IMG/VR virus record: IMGVR_UViG_3300042509_001483
Coordinates: 1-60,550 of that record
Origin: a virus
Direction: 5' to 3' (one strand)
Length of the DNA: 60,550 nt
The notes below the pieces were generated by a model, which was not told the DNA's origin, made no database searches, and saw only the letters and a list, made by a program, of their open reading frames with translations. Numbering within the stretch: the stretch's first letter is position 1; each line of letters starts with the position of its first letter. Shown here in pieces: positions 42,127-49,243 of the stretch. A program made the translations under genes and the position numbers.

Positions 42127-42399
42127 ATGGCTATTAGCATTGACCACCACGACATCACGCAGGCATTACAAGAGTTCAAACTTGAGGTGACTGACTATTA
42201 CCTCGAGTTTACTGACCAGTGCATTTATATGTACTGGGTTGCATGCCCCAGTGATATTGAAGAGTATTTAGCAAAAGGTGACTGGGCGTGTCTTGACTTC
42301 CAGATCAAAGGTACATGGAAGTCTGCTGAAGAGCTGTTCGCAGAACCTTTTACAGAACGTCCTTTCACTAACTGCCGTTACATCCTCGCCACTAACTGA
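42127..42399 (+). CDS. Hypothetical early protein (90 aa)
   Basis: MAISIDHHDITQALQEFKLE then YLEFTDQCIYMYWVACPSDI and an acidic middle. The leader is TTGCTACTACACT. No family; ends LATN just before the next gene. Confidence 0.6.
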   Translation: MAISIDHHDITQALQEFKLEVTDYYLEFTDQCIYMYWVACPSDIEEYLAKGDWACLDFQIKGTWKSAEELFAEPFTERPFTNCRYILATN

Positions 42400-42400
42400 A

Positions 42401-42613
42401 ATGAAGACTATTTATTCCATGGGAAGAGGCAAGTACATCACACTTGACTCCTATCATTCTTACGGTGAGTCTCATGAGAATCGCCGTTGGTCAGTGTGCA
42501 TTGCCCTCTTCTCCATCATCATCGCCACCATCAGTGCTACAGCACTTCTTGGCGTTGATATCACACAAGTCAATCCTCAACCTACCAAGGAGCAAATCAA
42601 TGCGACTCGATGA
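42401..42613 (+). CDS. Small membrane protein (70 aa)
   Basis: The ATG directly follows the previous stop. MKTIYSMGRGKYITLDSYHS then a transmembrane helix (VCIALFSIIIATISATALLG) and a short polar C-terminus. Overlaps the next gene by 14 bp. Confidence 0.6.
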   Translation: MKTIYSMGRGKYITLDSYHSYGESHENRRWSVCIALFSIIIATISATALLGVDITQVNPQPTKEQINATR

Positions 42614-42947
42614 ACACACACAAGTGCTTGAGGCACGAATCGATGGCTTGCTCAACAAGATCATCGAGAAGTACACCAAGCAATACGGCTATAACGACTT
42701 GGCCTTTGACATTGTTAAAGGCACCAAGTACTACAAGATTATCCAACGATCCATCAAACGAACGAATCTAGGTGGTGATGGTGGCTTTGTCCATGCATTC
42801 ATCCACCGTCAATCAGGTGCTGTCCACAAGCCTGCGTCGTGGAAAGCACCGGCCAAGCATGTGAGATACAATCTGCTTGACGAAGCATCGTATGAGACCT
42901 GTCTCCATAATGCTGACTGTCATGGCGGCTATCTCTACATGAAGTAA
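42600..42947 (+). CDS. Conserved cyanophage-type protein (115 aa)
   Basis: The start MRLDEHTQVLEARIDGLLNK was chosen at the leader AATCAATG. The C-terminal part has the pattern GDGGFVHAFIHRQSGAV, HKPASWKAPAKHVRYNLL, which I recognise as a recurrent short phage family without known function. A helical N-terminus comes first. The extended upstream reading frame is a shadow of the membrane gene. Confidence 0.7.
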   Translation: MRLDEHTQVLEARIDGLLNKIIEKYTKQYGYNDLAFDIVKGTKYYKIIQRSIKRTNLGGDGGFVHAFIHRQSGAVHKPASWKAPAKHVRYNLLDEASYETCLHNADCHGGYLYMK

Positions 42948-42956
42948 CGTCAATCA

Positions 42957-43006
42957 ACTGGGCAGTTGCGATTGATTCTCAATATCAATTGCAACATAAG
43001 TCCCAG
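42957..43006 (+). ncRNA. Structured element A, copy 2
   Basis: ACTGGGCA-GTTGCGATTGA...TCAATTGCAAC-ATAAGTCCCAGT. Outer ACTGGG/CCCAGT, inner 11-pair stem (one G-T). The longest inner hairpin of the family. The next start is 31 nt further. Confidence 0.7.
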
Positions 43007-43036
43007 TCCTATCTCAAACACCACAGCAACCAATCA

Positions 43037-43411
43037 ATGCGTACTCGAATCTCAATCGTCAAAGAAGATAGGATCTGGAACCTTAGGTGCCAGGGCTATC
43101 GCTATGACTCCATTGCACAAATCGTTAATTGCAAACCGGTATCCATTACACAAGTCATTAGACGTGTACGTAATCGTCCTCCGTACGAGCAAGATCCTGT
43201 GCGTCGTGGAAGATTTAATTCTTTCTTGAGCGATGCACAGATAGAAGATATTCGTACCCGTAAAGCACACGGTGTACCTGCTTCCGAACTTGCAGAGGAT
43301 TACTACGTCACTATTGCAGCTATCTATCACATCACTTCATATCGCACTTACAAGAATCCTTGTGGTGACGGTGGTTATCAATTCAATTTCAATAACCGTT
43401 TAATGGCCTAA
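43037..43411 (+). CDS. Helix-turn-helix protein (124 aa)
   Basis: MRTRISIVKEDRIWNLRCQG begins a homeodomain-like HTH (YDSIAQIVNCKPVSITQVIR) and is followed by a second one: LSDAQIEDIRTRKAHGVPAS then YVTIAAIYHITSYRTYKNP. The C-terminal TYKNP pattern recalls the HTH that ends the protein at 50.0 kb and some HNH proteins. It is likely an early DNA-binding regulator. Confidence 0.65.
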   Translation: MRTRISIVKEDRIWNLRCQGYRYDSIAQIVNCKPVSITQVIRRVRNRPPYEQDPVRRGRFNSFLSDAQIEDIRTRKAHGVPASELAEDYYVTIAAIYHITSYRTYKNPCGDGGYQFNFNNRLMA

Positions 43412-43413
43412 TC

Positions 43414-43449
43414 ACTGGGCATCCACACTATGTGTGGTGTAAGTCCCAT
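43414..43449 (+). ncRNA. Structured element A, copy 3
   Basis: ACTGGGCATCC-ACACTATGTGT-GGTGTAAGTCCCA. Inner stem CCACAC/GTGTGG, outer TGGG/CCCA. Follows the HTH gene stop by 2 bp; next ATG 30 nt downstream. Confidence 0.7.
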
Positions 43450-43478
43450 GTTCAATTTTCCACTTACCTCAACTCAAC

Positions 43479-43703
43479 ATGGGCGCACTAATGGATCAGA
43501 CTGAAGACAACAAGCGGTATCACCTCATCATCAACGTTGATGAGAAGTATGCCATCGTCAACGCACTAGCCTTCTATCATGCACATCACACCTTGGGTGC
43601 ACTGATGGATGAGGATGAGCGTGAACAATACATGCTCGCATTCCAAGAAGATGGTCCAACTCTTGTTGATTCTTTAGCAACAAGAGTGGCCAATACCTTC
43701 TGA
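43479..43703 (+). CDS. Acidic early protein (74 aa)
   Basis: MGALMDQTEDNKRYHLIINV then ALAFYHAHHTLGALMDEDER. Strongly acidic, a type of small soluble protein that could act as an inhibitor or DNA mimic; this is speculation. The leader is ACCTCAACTCAAC. Confidence 0.6.
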   Translation: MGALMDQTEDNKRYHLIINVDEKYAIVNALAFYHAHHTLGALMDEDEREQYMLAFQEDGPTLVDSLATRVANTF

Positions 43704-43747
43704 TCCCTGGGCAGCACCGACGTAAGTATGGTGTGTAAGTCCCAGGG
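43704..43747 (+). ncRNA. Structured element A, copy 4
   Basis: TCCCTGGGCAGCACCGACGT-hairpin-GTGTAAGTCCCAGGG. Almost identical to copy 5 at 45199 apart from compensating changes in the hairpin. Starts right after the TGA; the next ATG is 30 nt downstream. Confidence 0.75.
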
Positions 43748-43776
43748 TTTATTGTCCATTCACTTCAACTCAAGTA

Positions 43777-43914
43777 ATGCCTGAACTCGATCCCAACTAC
43801 AACGCTGATTTGCTTGACGCCATGGCTGATCTTGCGTACCAGCAAGAACAAGCCATGCGTGAAGAATATGAACTCAACCCACCTGAACTGGAGACCTACG
43901 ATGACCAAGCCTAA
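43777..43914 (+). CDS. Very short acidic protein (45 aa)
   Basis: MPELDPNYNADLLDAMADLA then an acidic Gln-rich tail ending TYDDQA. The leader is CACTTCAACTCAAGTA. It overlaps the next start by 14 bp. Confidence 0.55.
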   Translation: MPELDPNYNADLLDAMADLAYQQEQAMREEYELNPPELETYDDQA

Positions 43915-44389
43915 GTACACACTGCGTCAAGCATGGGATGACGGTGACATCATTGTCATCCTGATCGCAATCATTTCAATCATCATCACAGAGTTTGCAT
44001 CATGTCTTACATCTCAGAACTCAAGAAGTTCTACCCCAAGTCCTACAAAGCACGCTTTGCAATCAATGCCTACAACGTGCACAAGTACTTTGAGCACAAA
44101 GACCCAACGGTCGTCACGGTCCACGAAACCTATCTCAGGTACGGCGGACCCGAAGAAGGGGGTTGGGATTGGATTCAAGGATACCCAATCCTTACCCATT
44201 GCATCTTCTCCAAGAAGCAAGCAATCCAAACCTACATCCACTACTTTGAAGAGTACGAAATCGAAGAGCAAGCAAGCCTCAGCATCTCAACAACGTTCTC
44301 AAACTATGACATCTGCTTTGGTAGTGACTACGCAAAGCTGTACCCTACAGAACGACCTCGATATTGCTGATGAACAAGCCATTGCCTAG
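43901..44389 (+). CDS. Small membrane protein, possibly with an overprinted C-terminus
   Basis: The ATG (MTKPKYTLRQAWDDGDIIV) leads into a transmembrane segment VILIAIISIIITEFA. Beyond residue ~35 the frame stays open for 120 more codons, coding a Ser/Thr/Lys-rich low-complexity tail from the DNA of the next gene. The membrane part is likely real; the tail may be an overprint. Confidence 0.4.
   Translation: MTKPKYTLRQAWDDGDIIVILIAIISIIITEFASCLTSQNSRSSTPSPTKHALQSMPTTCTSTLSTKTQRSSRSTKPISGTADPKKGVGIGFKDTQSLPIASSPRSKQSKPTSTTLKSTKSKSKQASASQQRSQTMTSALVVTTQSCTLQNDLDIADEQAIA
44002..44370 (+). CDS. Hypothetical early protein (122 aa)
   Basis: MSYISELKKFYPKSYKARFA then NAYNVHKYFEHKDPTVVTVH and an aromatic, acidic C-terminus. 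A normal, balanced composition supports it as the main product of this DNA. Its TGA overlaps the ATG of the HNH gene. Confidence 0.6.
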   Translation: MSYISELKKFYPKSYKARFAINAYNVHKYFEHKDPTVVTVHETYLRYGGPEEGGWDWIQGYPILTHCIFSKKQAIQTYIHYFEEYEIEEQASLSISTTFSNYDICFGSDYAKLYPTERPRYC

Positions 44390-44879
44390 CCAGCAAGAAC
44401 TACAAGCTTTGTTTGAATACAGCCCCACTACGGGGCTGTTTACTTACAAAGTCAAGCCTAATTTCAGAATCAAGATTGGTTCTATTGCTGGCACAGTCAA
44501 GAAGACTGGTAAGTGTAAAGGCTATTGCTTTATTAAAATCAATGGCCAATTGTATCAAGCAAGTCGTCTTGCTTGGCTGTATGTATATGGCATTGATCCA
44601 GGGTATTTAACTGTTGATCACATTGACAGAAATCCTTCGAACAATGCAATAAACAATTTAAGACTTGCAACAATGAGTGAACAATCGTTTAACCGCCACT
44701 CAACAAACAAGTTGGGTGTGCGTGGTGTTTACTACAGTGAAAGCAAAGATGTTTATATTGCTCATGTTAATTTCCGAAAAGCTGGTATATGTACTAGCAA
44801 ACAGTTTGCAACAATAGAAGAAGCATCTGAATGGTATGAAGATATGCGTAAACAATATGGTAAACAGTTTGCTTCCTGA
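44370..44879 (+). CDS. HNH homing endonuclease with AP2-like domain
   Basis: 169 residues. The catalytic module is ASRLAWLYVYGIDPGYLTVD then HIDRNPSNNAINNLRLATMS (H...N...N). Downstream VRGVYYSESKDVYIAHVNF and ICTSKQFATIEEASEWYEDM is the AP2/ERF-like DNA-binding domain seen in many phage HNH enzymes. It is translationally coupled to the previous gene by TGATG. A selfish insertion between two early genes. Confidence 0.9.
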   Translation: MNKPLPSQQELQALFEYSPTTGLFTYKVKPNFRIKIGSIAGTVKKTGKCKGYCFIKINGQLYQASRLAWLYVYGIDPGYLTVDHIDRNPSNNAINNLRLATMSEQSFNRHSTNKLGVRGVYYSESKDVYIAHVNFRKAGICTSKQFATIEEASEWYEDMRKQYGKQFAS

Positions 44880-44882
44880 TTC

Positions 44883-45122
44883 ATGACAACTGCAACACCT
44901 GCACTCAGTATCAATCAACGCAATCTCTATGCGTATTACTTGAACCACAAGAAGAAGTATGGGAACACACCATGCTTTGTACCTAAGCTTCCAGCGCAAA
45001 GCTCAAGGCTTGAACAATATCTCCAGGCCTTGGTGCGACTGGAAGAATACGGATTGATACGTGTAGACAGAAGCAGTGATAACTACACAGCATGGATCAT
45101 GCTTGCACCTAAGAATGCATGA
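44883..45122 (+). CDS. Hypothetical early protein (79 aa)
   Basis: MTTATPALSINQRNLYAYYL then SRLEQYLQALVRLEEYGLIR and DRSSDNYTAWIMLAPKNA. The helical VRLEEYGLIR pattern looks like a small winged helix, but this is weak. Confidence 0.6.
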   Translation: MTTATPALSINQRNLYAYYLNHKKKYGNTPCFVPKLPAQSSRLEQYLQALVRLEEYGLIRVDRSSDNYTAWIMLAPKNA

Positions 45123-45146
45123 CGTAGGTATTTATACTTAATATTG

Positions 45147-45168
45147 TTCGCTATTCGCAAATAGCGAA
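45147..45168. repeat. Perfect 9-bp inverted repeat TTCGCTATT/AATAGCGAA
   Basis: The arms are separated by CGCA. It lies in the gap between two early genes, next to TACTTAATATT. A dimer-binding operator is the simplest reading; no promoter is certain. Confidence 0.6.
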
Positions 45169-45198
45169 TACATGCCAATACTTCAGTCATAGCTTCAA

Positions 45199-45240
45199 TC
45201 CTGGGCAGCACCGACGTAAGTACAGTGCGTAAGTCCCAGG
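45199..45240 (+). ncRNA. Structured element A, copy 5
   Basis: TCCTGGGCAGCACCGACGT-hairpin-GCGTAAGTCCCAGG. Compared with copy 4 the hairpin arm TATGGTG has become TACAGTG while the 5' arm is unchanged. The next ATG is 19 nt downstream. Confidence 0.75.
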
Positions 45241-45258
45241 CTTTACTGTGATATTTCA

Positions 45259-45891
45259 ATGACACAAGTAACAGGCTCAACACGTGCAGCACAAGGTGGT
45301 AAATCTATTTACTGCCCGCATTGCAACAATCGGACAACTGTTTATCACTTCCAGTGGACAGCGCTTCAGTGCAATCACTGTGAAGCAATGGTAAACAAAC
45401 ACGACTGGTATCTTCAACCCGACTTCACATCAACCATGGAACAAACCAAGCAAACTCCAATTGAAAAGCTCAAGCTTTCCACTGGTATTCACAATATACT
45501 CAAGCGCCATCGTCTTGATTATATTGAACAGATCGTGGACATGAAGATGGAAGACTTTATGTCACTGAATCGATGTGGACAAGCTAAAGCTCAAGAAGTT
45601 ATCCTTGCTCTTTCCAAATTCACTACTCAACACATCATGGCTCAAAACGAATACTCCAAACTGCAAGAAGTGGTAGATCTCCTTAAGGCAATCCAAGAAC
45701 GTGAGAGTAAGCGTCATCAAATGGACGAGCACCTCGATCCGCATACAGCAGATGTTGTGCTAGAGGTGATCGGCATGCTTGAAGACGAGATCGACTATGA
45801 TCCAACACCTAACGAACCTGGTGAACCACCTATGACAATGAATGAAATGCACAGTGCTGCATGGAAAGAACACCATGAGATGCATCGGTAA
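45259..45891 (+). CDS. Zinc ribbon plus RNA polymerase alpha-CTD-like protein
   Basis: 210 residues. Residues 16-50 form a zinc ribbon (IYCPHCNNRTTVYHFQW, CNHCEAM). Residues ~66-115 resemble the alpha subunit C-terminal domain: TPIEKLKLSTGIHNILKRH then YIEQIVDMKMEDFMSLNRCG and QAKAQEVILALS, the helix-hairpin-helix that in RNA polymerase contacts UP elements and activators. The rest is acidic and helical. A natural hypothesis is that it redirects host transcription during early infection. Not verified by alignment tools. Confidence 0.65.
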   Translation: MTQVTGSTRAAQGGKSIYCPHCNNRTTVYHFQWTALQCNHCEAMVNKHDWYLQPDFTSTMEQTKQTPIEKLKLSTGIHNILKRHRLDYIEQIVDMKMEDFMSLNRCGQAKAQEVILALSKFTTQHIMAQNEYSKLQEVVDLLKAIQERESKRHQMDEHLDPHTADVVLEVIGMLEDEIDYDPTPNEPGEPPMTMNEMHSAAWKEHHEMHR

Positions 45892-45900
45892 CAGCCAACT

Positions 45901-45931
45901 AGGGGGACTAGTACACAAGTACTTCCCCCCT
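45901..45931 (+). terminator. Hairpin after the alpha-CTD-like gene
   Basis: AGGGGGA...TCCCCCCT around AGTAC-ACA-AGTAC. The stem is strong, but no U-run follows. The gap to 46044 also has a TGGTAGACT extended -10 at 46009. Confidence 0.5.
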
Positions 45932-46008
45932 CAAACTCCCCCGTTGGAGCACCAGGGAATCCTTGGATTTATATAAGACATCCTTATGTTCCAATCCTTG
46001 ACTTCTCT

Positions 46009-46016
46009 GGTAGACT
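46009..46016 (+). promoter_or_regulatory. Candidate extended -10 promoter
   Basis: TGGTAGACT fits an extended -10 (TGnTANNNT), about 28 nt before the ATG at 46045. No matched -35 is found at a regular distance. Confidence 0.35.
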
Positions 46017-46044
46017 AACATCGTTAATCAACTCATCTCAACTC

Positions 46045-46254
46045 ATGACTGACAACACTCCCCGCATACCAGACTCTATGGATATGCAAAGACTTCAAGC
46101 TATGCAACTTGTTGCCAAGATGAAGGAATCTGCAGAAAGACATGGCATTGGATTCATTGGTGGATTCATCTCACCTAACGGTGAGAAGTTTGTTATGACC
46201 AACATGACAGACGACGATGACATCAATGCACTAATGCCCGAAGATCTTAAATAA
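46045..46254 (+). CDS. Hypothetical early protein (69 aa)
   Basis: MTDNTPRIPDSMDMQRLQAM then MKESAERHGIGFIGGFISPN and an acidic end. The leader is AACTCATCTCAACTC. Short helical start and beta end; function unknown. Confidence 0.6.
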   Translation: MTDNTPRIPDSMDMQRLQAMQLVAKMKESAERHGIGFIGGFISPNGEKFVMTNMTDDDDINALMPEDLK

Positions 46255-46256
46255 AC

Positions 46257-46451
46257 ATGAAGAAATCACACGTAAGTTTTGACAAAACTATCGCAGGATT
46301 TAATGTTACCGAGCGCGGTGTGCGCTCGTACAGTAAATCAATTAAGCTTGGTCCGCTCCAGGTCACACTTAATGCTCGTGAATCTGGTGTCCGTGGTACG
46401 ATCAGTATCCCAGGCACAGGACTAAGCATTCCAAGTATTAAATTATTCTAA
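46257..46451 (+). CDS. DUF4236-like protein
   Basis: 64 residues with the DUF4236 pattern: RSYSKSIKLGPLQVTLNARE then VRGTISIPGTGLSIPSIKLF, compare SKSIKLGPGV...SIPGTGLSY of that family. DUF4236 proteins are small beta proteins with unknown role. Overlaps no neighbour; 2 bp after the previous stop. Confidence 0.65.
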   Translation: MKKSHVSFDKTIAGFNVTERGVRSYSKSIKLGPLQVTLNARESGVRGTISIPGTGLSIPSIKLF

Positions 46452-46454
46452 AGA

Positions 46455-46485
46455 TCCTGGGCATCCTTACGGTGTAAGTCCCAGG
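46455..46485 (+). ncRNA. Structured element A, copy 6
   Basis: TCCTGGGCATCC-TTAC-GGTGTAAGTCCCAGG: the shortest member of the family, with a minimal inner hairpin. Next ATG 27 nt downstream. Confidence 0.7.
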
Positions 46486-46511
46486 TCTTATCCATCAACT
46501 CAACTCAACTC

Positions 46512-46697
46512 ATGTCTGCTTACGTCAACTACCTCAACATGTTTGATCGCATCAATCTTGCTGCCTGCGCAAAGCGCAGAGCAACAGACAATCTATTGGA
46601 TTCAACTCGTTGGGAAGGCGAGTACGACACAGCACGTCTGTGGATGAAGTACCGCCTTATCAAGACCACCACTCATTCCTACATCGACGAAGACTGA
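46512..46697 (+). CDS. Hypothetical early protein (61 aa)
   Basis: MSAYVNYLNMFDRINLAACA then LDSTRWEGEYDTARLWMKYR. The leader is the perfect ATCAACTCAACTCAACTC without Shine-Dalgarno. Stop and next start overlap (TGATG). Confidence 0.6.
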   Translation: MSAYVNYLNMFDRINLAACAKRRATDNLLDSTRWEGEYDTARLWMKYRLIKTTTHSYIDED

Positions 46698-46957
46698 TGA
46701 CTGTACTTGCAATCGAAAACATTGTCTTTGGTGATCACAATGCAACAGTTACAGCAGTTGTTGAAGACATGCGCCTGCTCTATCGGGCGACTCGCTTCGA
46801 GCCTGAAGAATGGGCTCCTGCATTGTGTCAAGCAACTATTGAGCTGGATCCAGAGGAACCGATTCCTCTTGACGAAGATGGCTTCTGCAGCTATCTTGAT
46901 CAGCTCGATCCTCACTGGCAACTCGTTGACACCTCTGACTACGCTCTAGATTCATGA
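46697..46957 (+). CDS. Hypothetical early protein (86 aa)
   Basis: MTVLAIENIVFGDHNATVTA then an acidic, aromatic C-terminal half (EEWAPALCQATIELDPEEP). Coupled to both neighbours by short overlaps. Confidence 0.6.
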   Translation: MTVLAIENIVFGDHNATVTAVVEDMRLLYRATRFEPEEWAPALCQATIELDPEEPIPLDEDGFCSYLDQLDPHWQLVDTSDYALDS

Positions 46958-47157
46958 TTGGTTTTTCAATTGAATTCAAACGCTGGTACTTTGTACTGCG
47001 TGGTCCCAAGGGTCGAGTATACCTGGCGACTGGTTTTGCTAAACGCATGCCAGTCATAACACTGACTGGTGCTTACATGCTAGACCAGTGCATTGGTACA
47101 TGGCCTGGTGATGAGACTGATGAAGAACTTCTTGATCAGTTGAAAGACATCCGTTAA
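46954..47157 (+). CDS. Hypothetical early protein (67 aa)
   Basis: ATGA overlap with the previous gene. MIGFSIEFKRWYFVLRGPKG then a helical C-terminus with DETDEELLDQLKDIR. Function unknown. Confidence 0.6.
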   Translation: MIGFSIEFKRWYFVLRGPKGRVYLATGFAKRMPVITLTGAYMLDQCIGTWPGDETDEELLDQLKDIR

Positions 47158-47162
47158 TCAAA

Positions 47163-47189
47163 CGTCCTGGACATGACGCTAAACTGTCC
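47163..47189 (+). ncRNA. Structured element C (pseudoknot), copy 1
   Basis: CGTC-CTGGACAT-GACG then CTAAACTGTCC. The loop GGACA pairs with downstream TGTCC, an H-type pseudoknot. It starts 5 bp after the stop of the previous gene and lies 23 nt before the ATG of the PcfJ-like gene. Confidence 0.7.
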
Positions 47190-47212
47190 TTTCCATTTAC
47201 CTACACCACACC

Positions 47213-48949
47213 ATGAAATTCGCTCTGCCTTCTAACCTTCAGACTGAACTCTTGGCTTATGACCCAAAGCTTAAGGCTTTGGCTAAGCAAGCTAACAAAC
47301 CAGCAGCCAAGAAACCTACGTATCCACTTGGCAAGATTCCTTGTTTGATACCAACGCACATTGTGCGTGAAACTGATCAGCAAGATGCAATTGCTCAGAT
47401 CAATCAGCGTCCAGCACCACAGCGTTATCAAGTCTTTACCAGGCCTGTAGATGTGGCAACACCACAGGCTAGGCTCAAGGTCATTGCCATCTTGTATCAC
47501 TACGAACAGGTGTGGTACGCGGCATGGTTACCTTCCAAGCAAGAGAAAGATCAATATGTGTATGGCCATGCTTACGCATTCAAGAACACATCAACTACAC
47601 AGAAGATTGCACCAACTTGGATATGGAATAGCAAAGATGATTGCGTTGTTCACGACATTGGGCGTGGCTCGCAACTTTTTGTCTACACCAATACAGCAAC
47701 CATAGAAGATATCCGTGGGAAAGATTACGATAGCTGGCGCAGTTACCCATGGCGAGCAGGTAACCTTTACTGCCAAAAGGGTTATACAATTCGTGATAAT
47801 GTTGTCAATGAATTTGATAACAGCCTGAGGGAAGATCTCCCAACATGGGAGGATTCACGTGGATTGTTTGATCGTATACGTTGCAAGAATATCTTTGATG
47901 CAGCAAACATACCATCAATGATGTCAAAGCATCTTGATGAACGTCAAGGCTTGACTGTTGATAACTTCATTGCTGCTTCACTTGCATTCAAAGAAGAACA
48001 TGGTTATAGCTCCATGACATACTCCGTTGTCACAAAAATCCAACACATTGTTACTAAGCCTACCATCAAGAAACTATTGCAAGCAGAGTTAAACCGTAGC
48101 GTTGATGCATACAATGATCCTAATAACAAACAACAGCAACCTATTAAGCAAGGCTTTGCAACCTTTGTTCAAATCATTAATTCAATTGAATGGATCAATA
48201 ACATTTGGCCAGACTGCCCTATTGATTACTATCAGACTTACTTCAAGGAGCTTAAGTATCTTCGCTTGACTGAAGTGCGTATAGGTAGTTCAGTTATACA
48301 AGATACAAACTTAATCAACTGGCTGCGTGAACACATGCCCATTGCATCGTTGTTTACAATCATGCGTAAGTACTTGGATAGACAACTCACTGAATACAAT
48401 GGCCGTTGGGTTGATAACGAGGTTGGCTACCAGCGTCAACGCTTTGGTGAACTCAACGATACATTCTCCATGATGCTTAAGATCCTGCATGTTGGTAATA
48501 CACTGGAGCCACCGAAGCGTTGGCGTTTGACTGAGTTCCATGACTACGTACAATCCGAAGCATGGAAGATTGAGAATCCAAAGGAATCTCTACGGCAAGA
48601 TCTATTCCCTGAACCTATTAAAGTTACACGTCTTGATAAAGTATGGACATTCTTCCAGCCTCATGACACACATCAACTATCCATGTGGGGTCAAGCCGTA
48701 CGTAATTGCGTTGGCTCTGCATCCCACTATGCCGATGACATCAAGAAACGTAAGCACTTCATTGTGTTATGTATGATTGATAACAAACCCACCTTCACAA
48801 TTCAATTGGTTGTGGACCAGGGTATGATGTCGGTTAAGCAGATTGCTGGCGTTGGCAATCGGAGTCTTGACGCATGGGAGCGCGATGCTTACACGGAAGC
48901 TTTCCGTGAGGTCTTGCAGCAACGCGAGAAGCAGCTAGCATGTAGCTGA
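47213..48949 (+). CDS. PcfJ-like protein
   Basis: 578 residues starting MKFALPSNLQTELLAYDPKL. The C-terminal ~120 residues match the PcfJ-type pattern: MWGQAVRNCVGSASHYADDI, then FIVLCMIDNKPTFTIQLVV and VKQIAGVGNRSLDAWERDA. PcfJ-like proteins are found in plasmids and phages, and their activity is poorly known. The N-terminal two thirds are helical without a family I recognise. The gene carries a C pseudoknot leader and a CTACACCACACC leader, and is followed by a strong terminator. Confidence 0.65.
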   Translation: MKFALPSNLQTELLAYDPKLKALAKQANKPAAKKPTYPLGKIPCLIPTHIVRETDQQDAIAQINQRPAPQRYQVFTRPVDVATPQARLKVIAILYHYEQVWYAAWLPSKQEKDQYVYGHAYAFKNTSTTQKIAPTWIWNSKDDCVVHDIGRGSQLFVYTNTATIEDIRGKDYDSWRSYPWRAGNLYCQKGYTIRDNVVNEFDNSLREDLPTWEDSRGLFDRIRCKNIFDAANIPSMMSKHLDERQGLTVDNFIAASLAFKEEHGYSSMTYSVVTKIQHIVTKPTIKKLLQAELNRSVDAYNDPNNKQQQPIKQGFATFVQIINSIEWINNIWPDCPIDYYQTYFKELKYLRLTEVRIGSSVIQDTNLINWLREHMPIASLFTIMRKYLDRQLTEYNGRWVDNEVGYQRQRFGELNDTFSMMLKILHVGNTLEPPKRWRLTEFHDYVQSEAWKIENPKESLRQDLFPEPIKVTRLDKVWTFFQPHDTHQLSMWGQAVRNCVGSASHYADDIKKRKHFIVLCMIDNKPTFTIQLVVDQGMMSVKQIAGVGNRSLDAWERDAYTEAFREVLQQREKQLACS

Positions 48950-48963
48950 GTCCGCACGGCTTA

Positions 48964-48996
48964 CCAGCCTTAGCCTCGTTACTAAGGCTGGTTTCT
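48964..48996 (+). terminator. Strong terminator
   Basis: CCAGCCTTAG-CCTCGTTA-CTAAGGCTGG followed by TTTCT, 10 perfect pairs. It ends the PcfJ-like transcript. Confidence 0.88.
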
Positions 48997-49000
48997 ATCC

Positions 49001-49243
49001 ATGACTGACTACACCGACGATCAACTACTTGCCATGGCTATGGCCAACATTGGTGAGTACATCACAGACAACTCACCACAGTACATCTTGATTGAAGAAG
49101 ATCCTCGTAATGAGGATGACTATGATAGCTGGACTTACGGAATGGAAGTCCTACCTCAAGATCACACTTGGCAGCATGCGTCAATTGACGTAAGCGTAAG
49201 CCCAAGTGATGGGGACGTAGCCCAATCGGAAGTAGGCAAGTGA
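49001..49243 (+). CDS. Small acidic protein whose 3' end enters the tRNA
   Basis: 80 residues (MTDYTDDQLLAMAMANIGEY ... DYDSWTYGMEVLPQDHTW). The final ~26 residues are read from an A element and the first half of the tRNA. This suggests that the original 3' end was replaced when element and tRNA inserted, or that the C-terminus is an overprint. Confidence 0.5.
   Translation: MTDYTDDQLLAMAMANIGEYITDNSPQYILIEEDPRNEDDYDSWTYGMEVLPQDHTWQHASIDVSVSPSDGDVAQSEVGK
49168..49206 (+). ncRNA. Structured element A, copy 7 (divergent)
   Basis: CTTGGCAGC-ATGCGTCAATTGACGTAAGC-GTAAGCCCAAG. Outer CTTGG/CCAAG, inner CGTCA/TGACG. It has the G-TAAGCCC signature, lies in the 3' part of a coding frame and ends 5 nt before the tRNA. 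Confidence 0.6.

Noticed and set aside
45901-45931. Possible CRISPR-like repeat unit
   Set aside because: Single hairpin without repeats or spacers; the only repeated elements in the region are A-D, which are not in arrays.
49168-49243. glnA/glutamine riboswitch, because of CGGAAGTAGGC in the tRNA D arm
   Set aside because: The full sequence folds as a perfect tRNA with T-arm and CCA; the similarity is a short coincidence.
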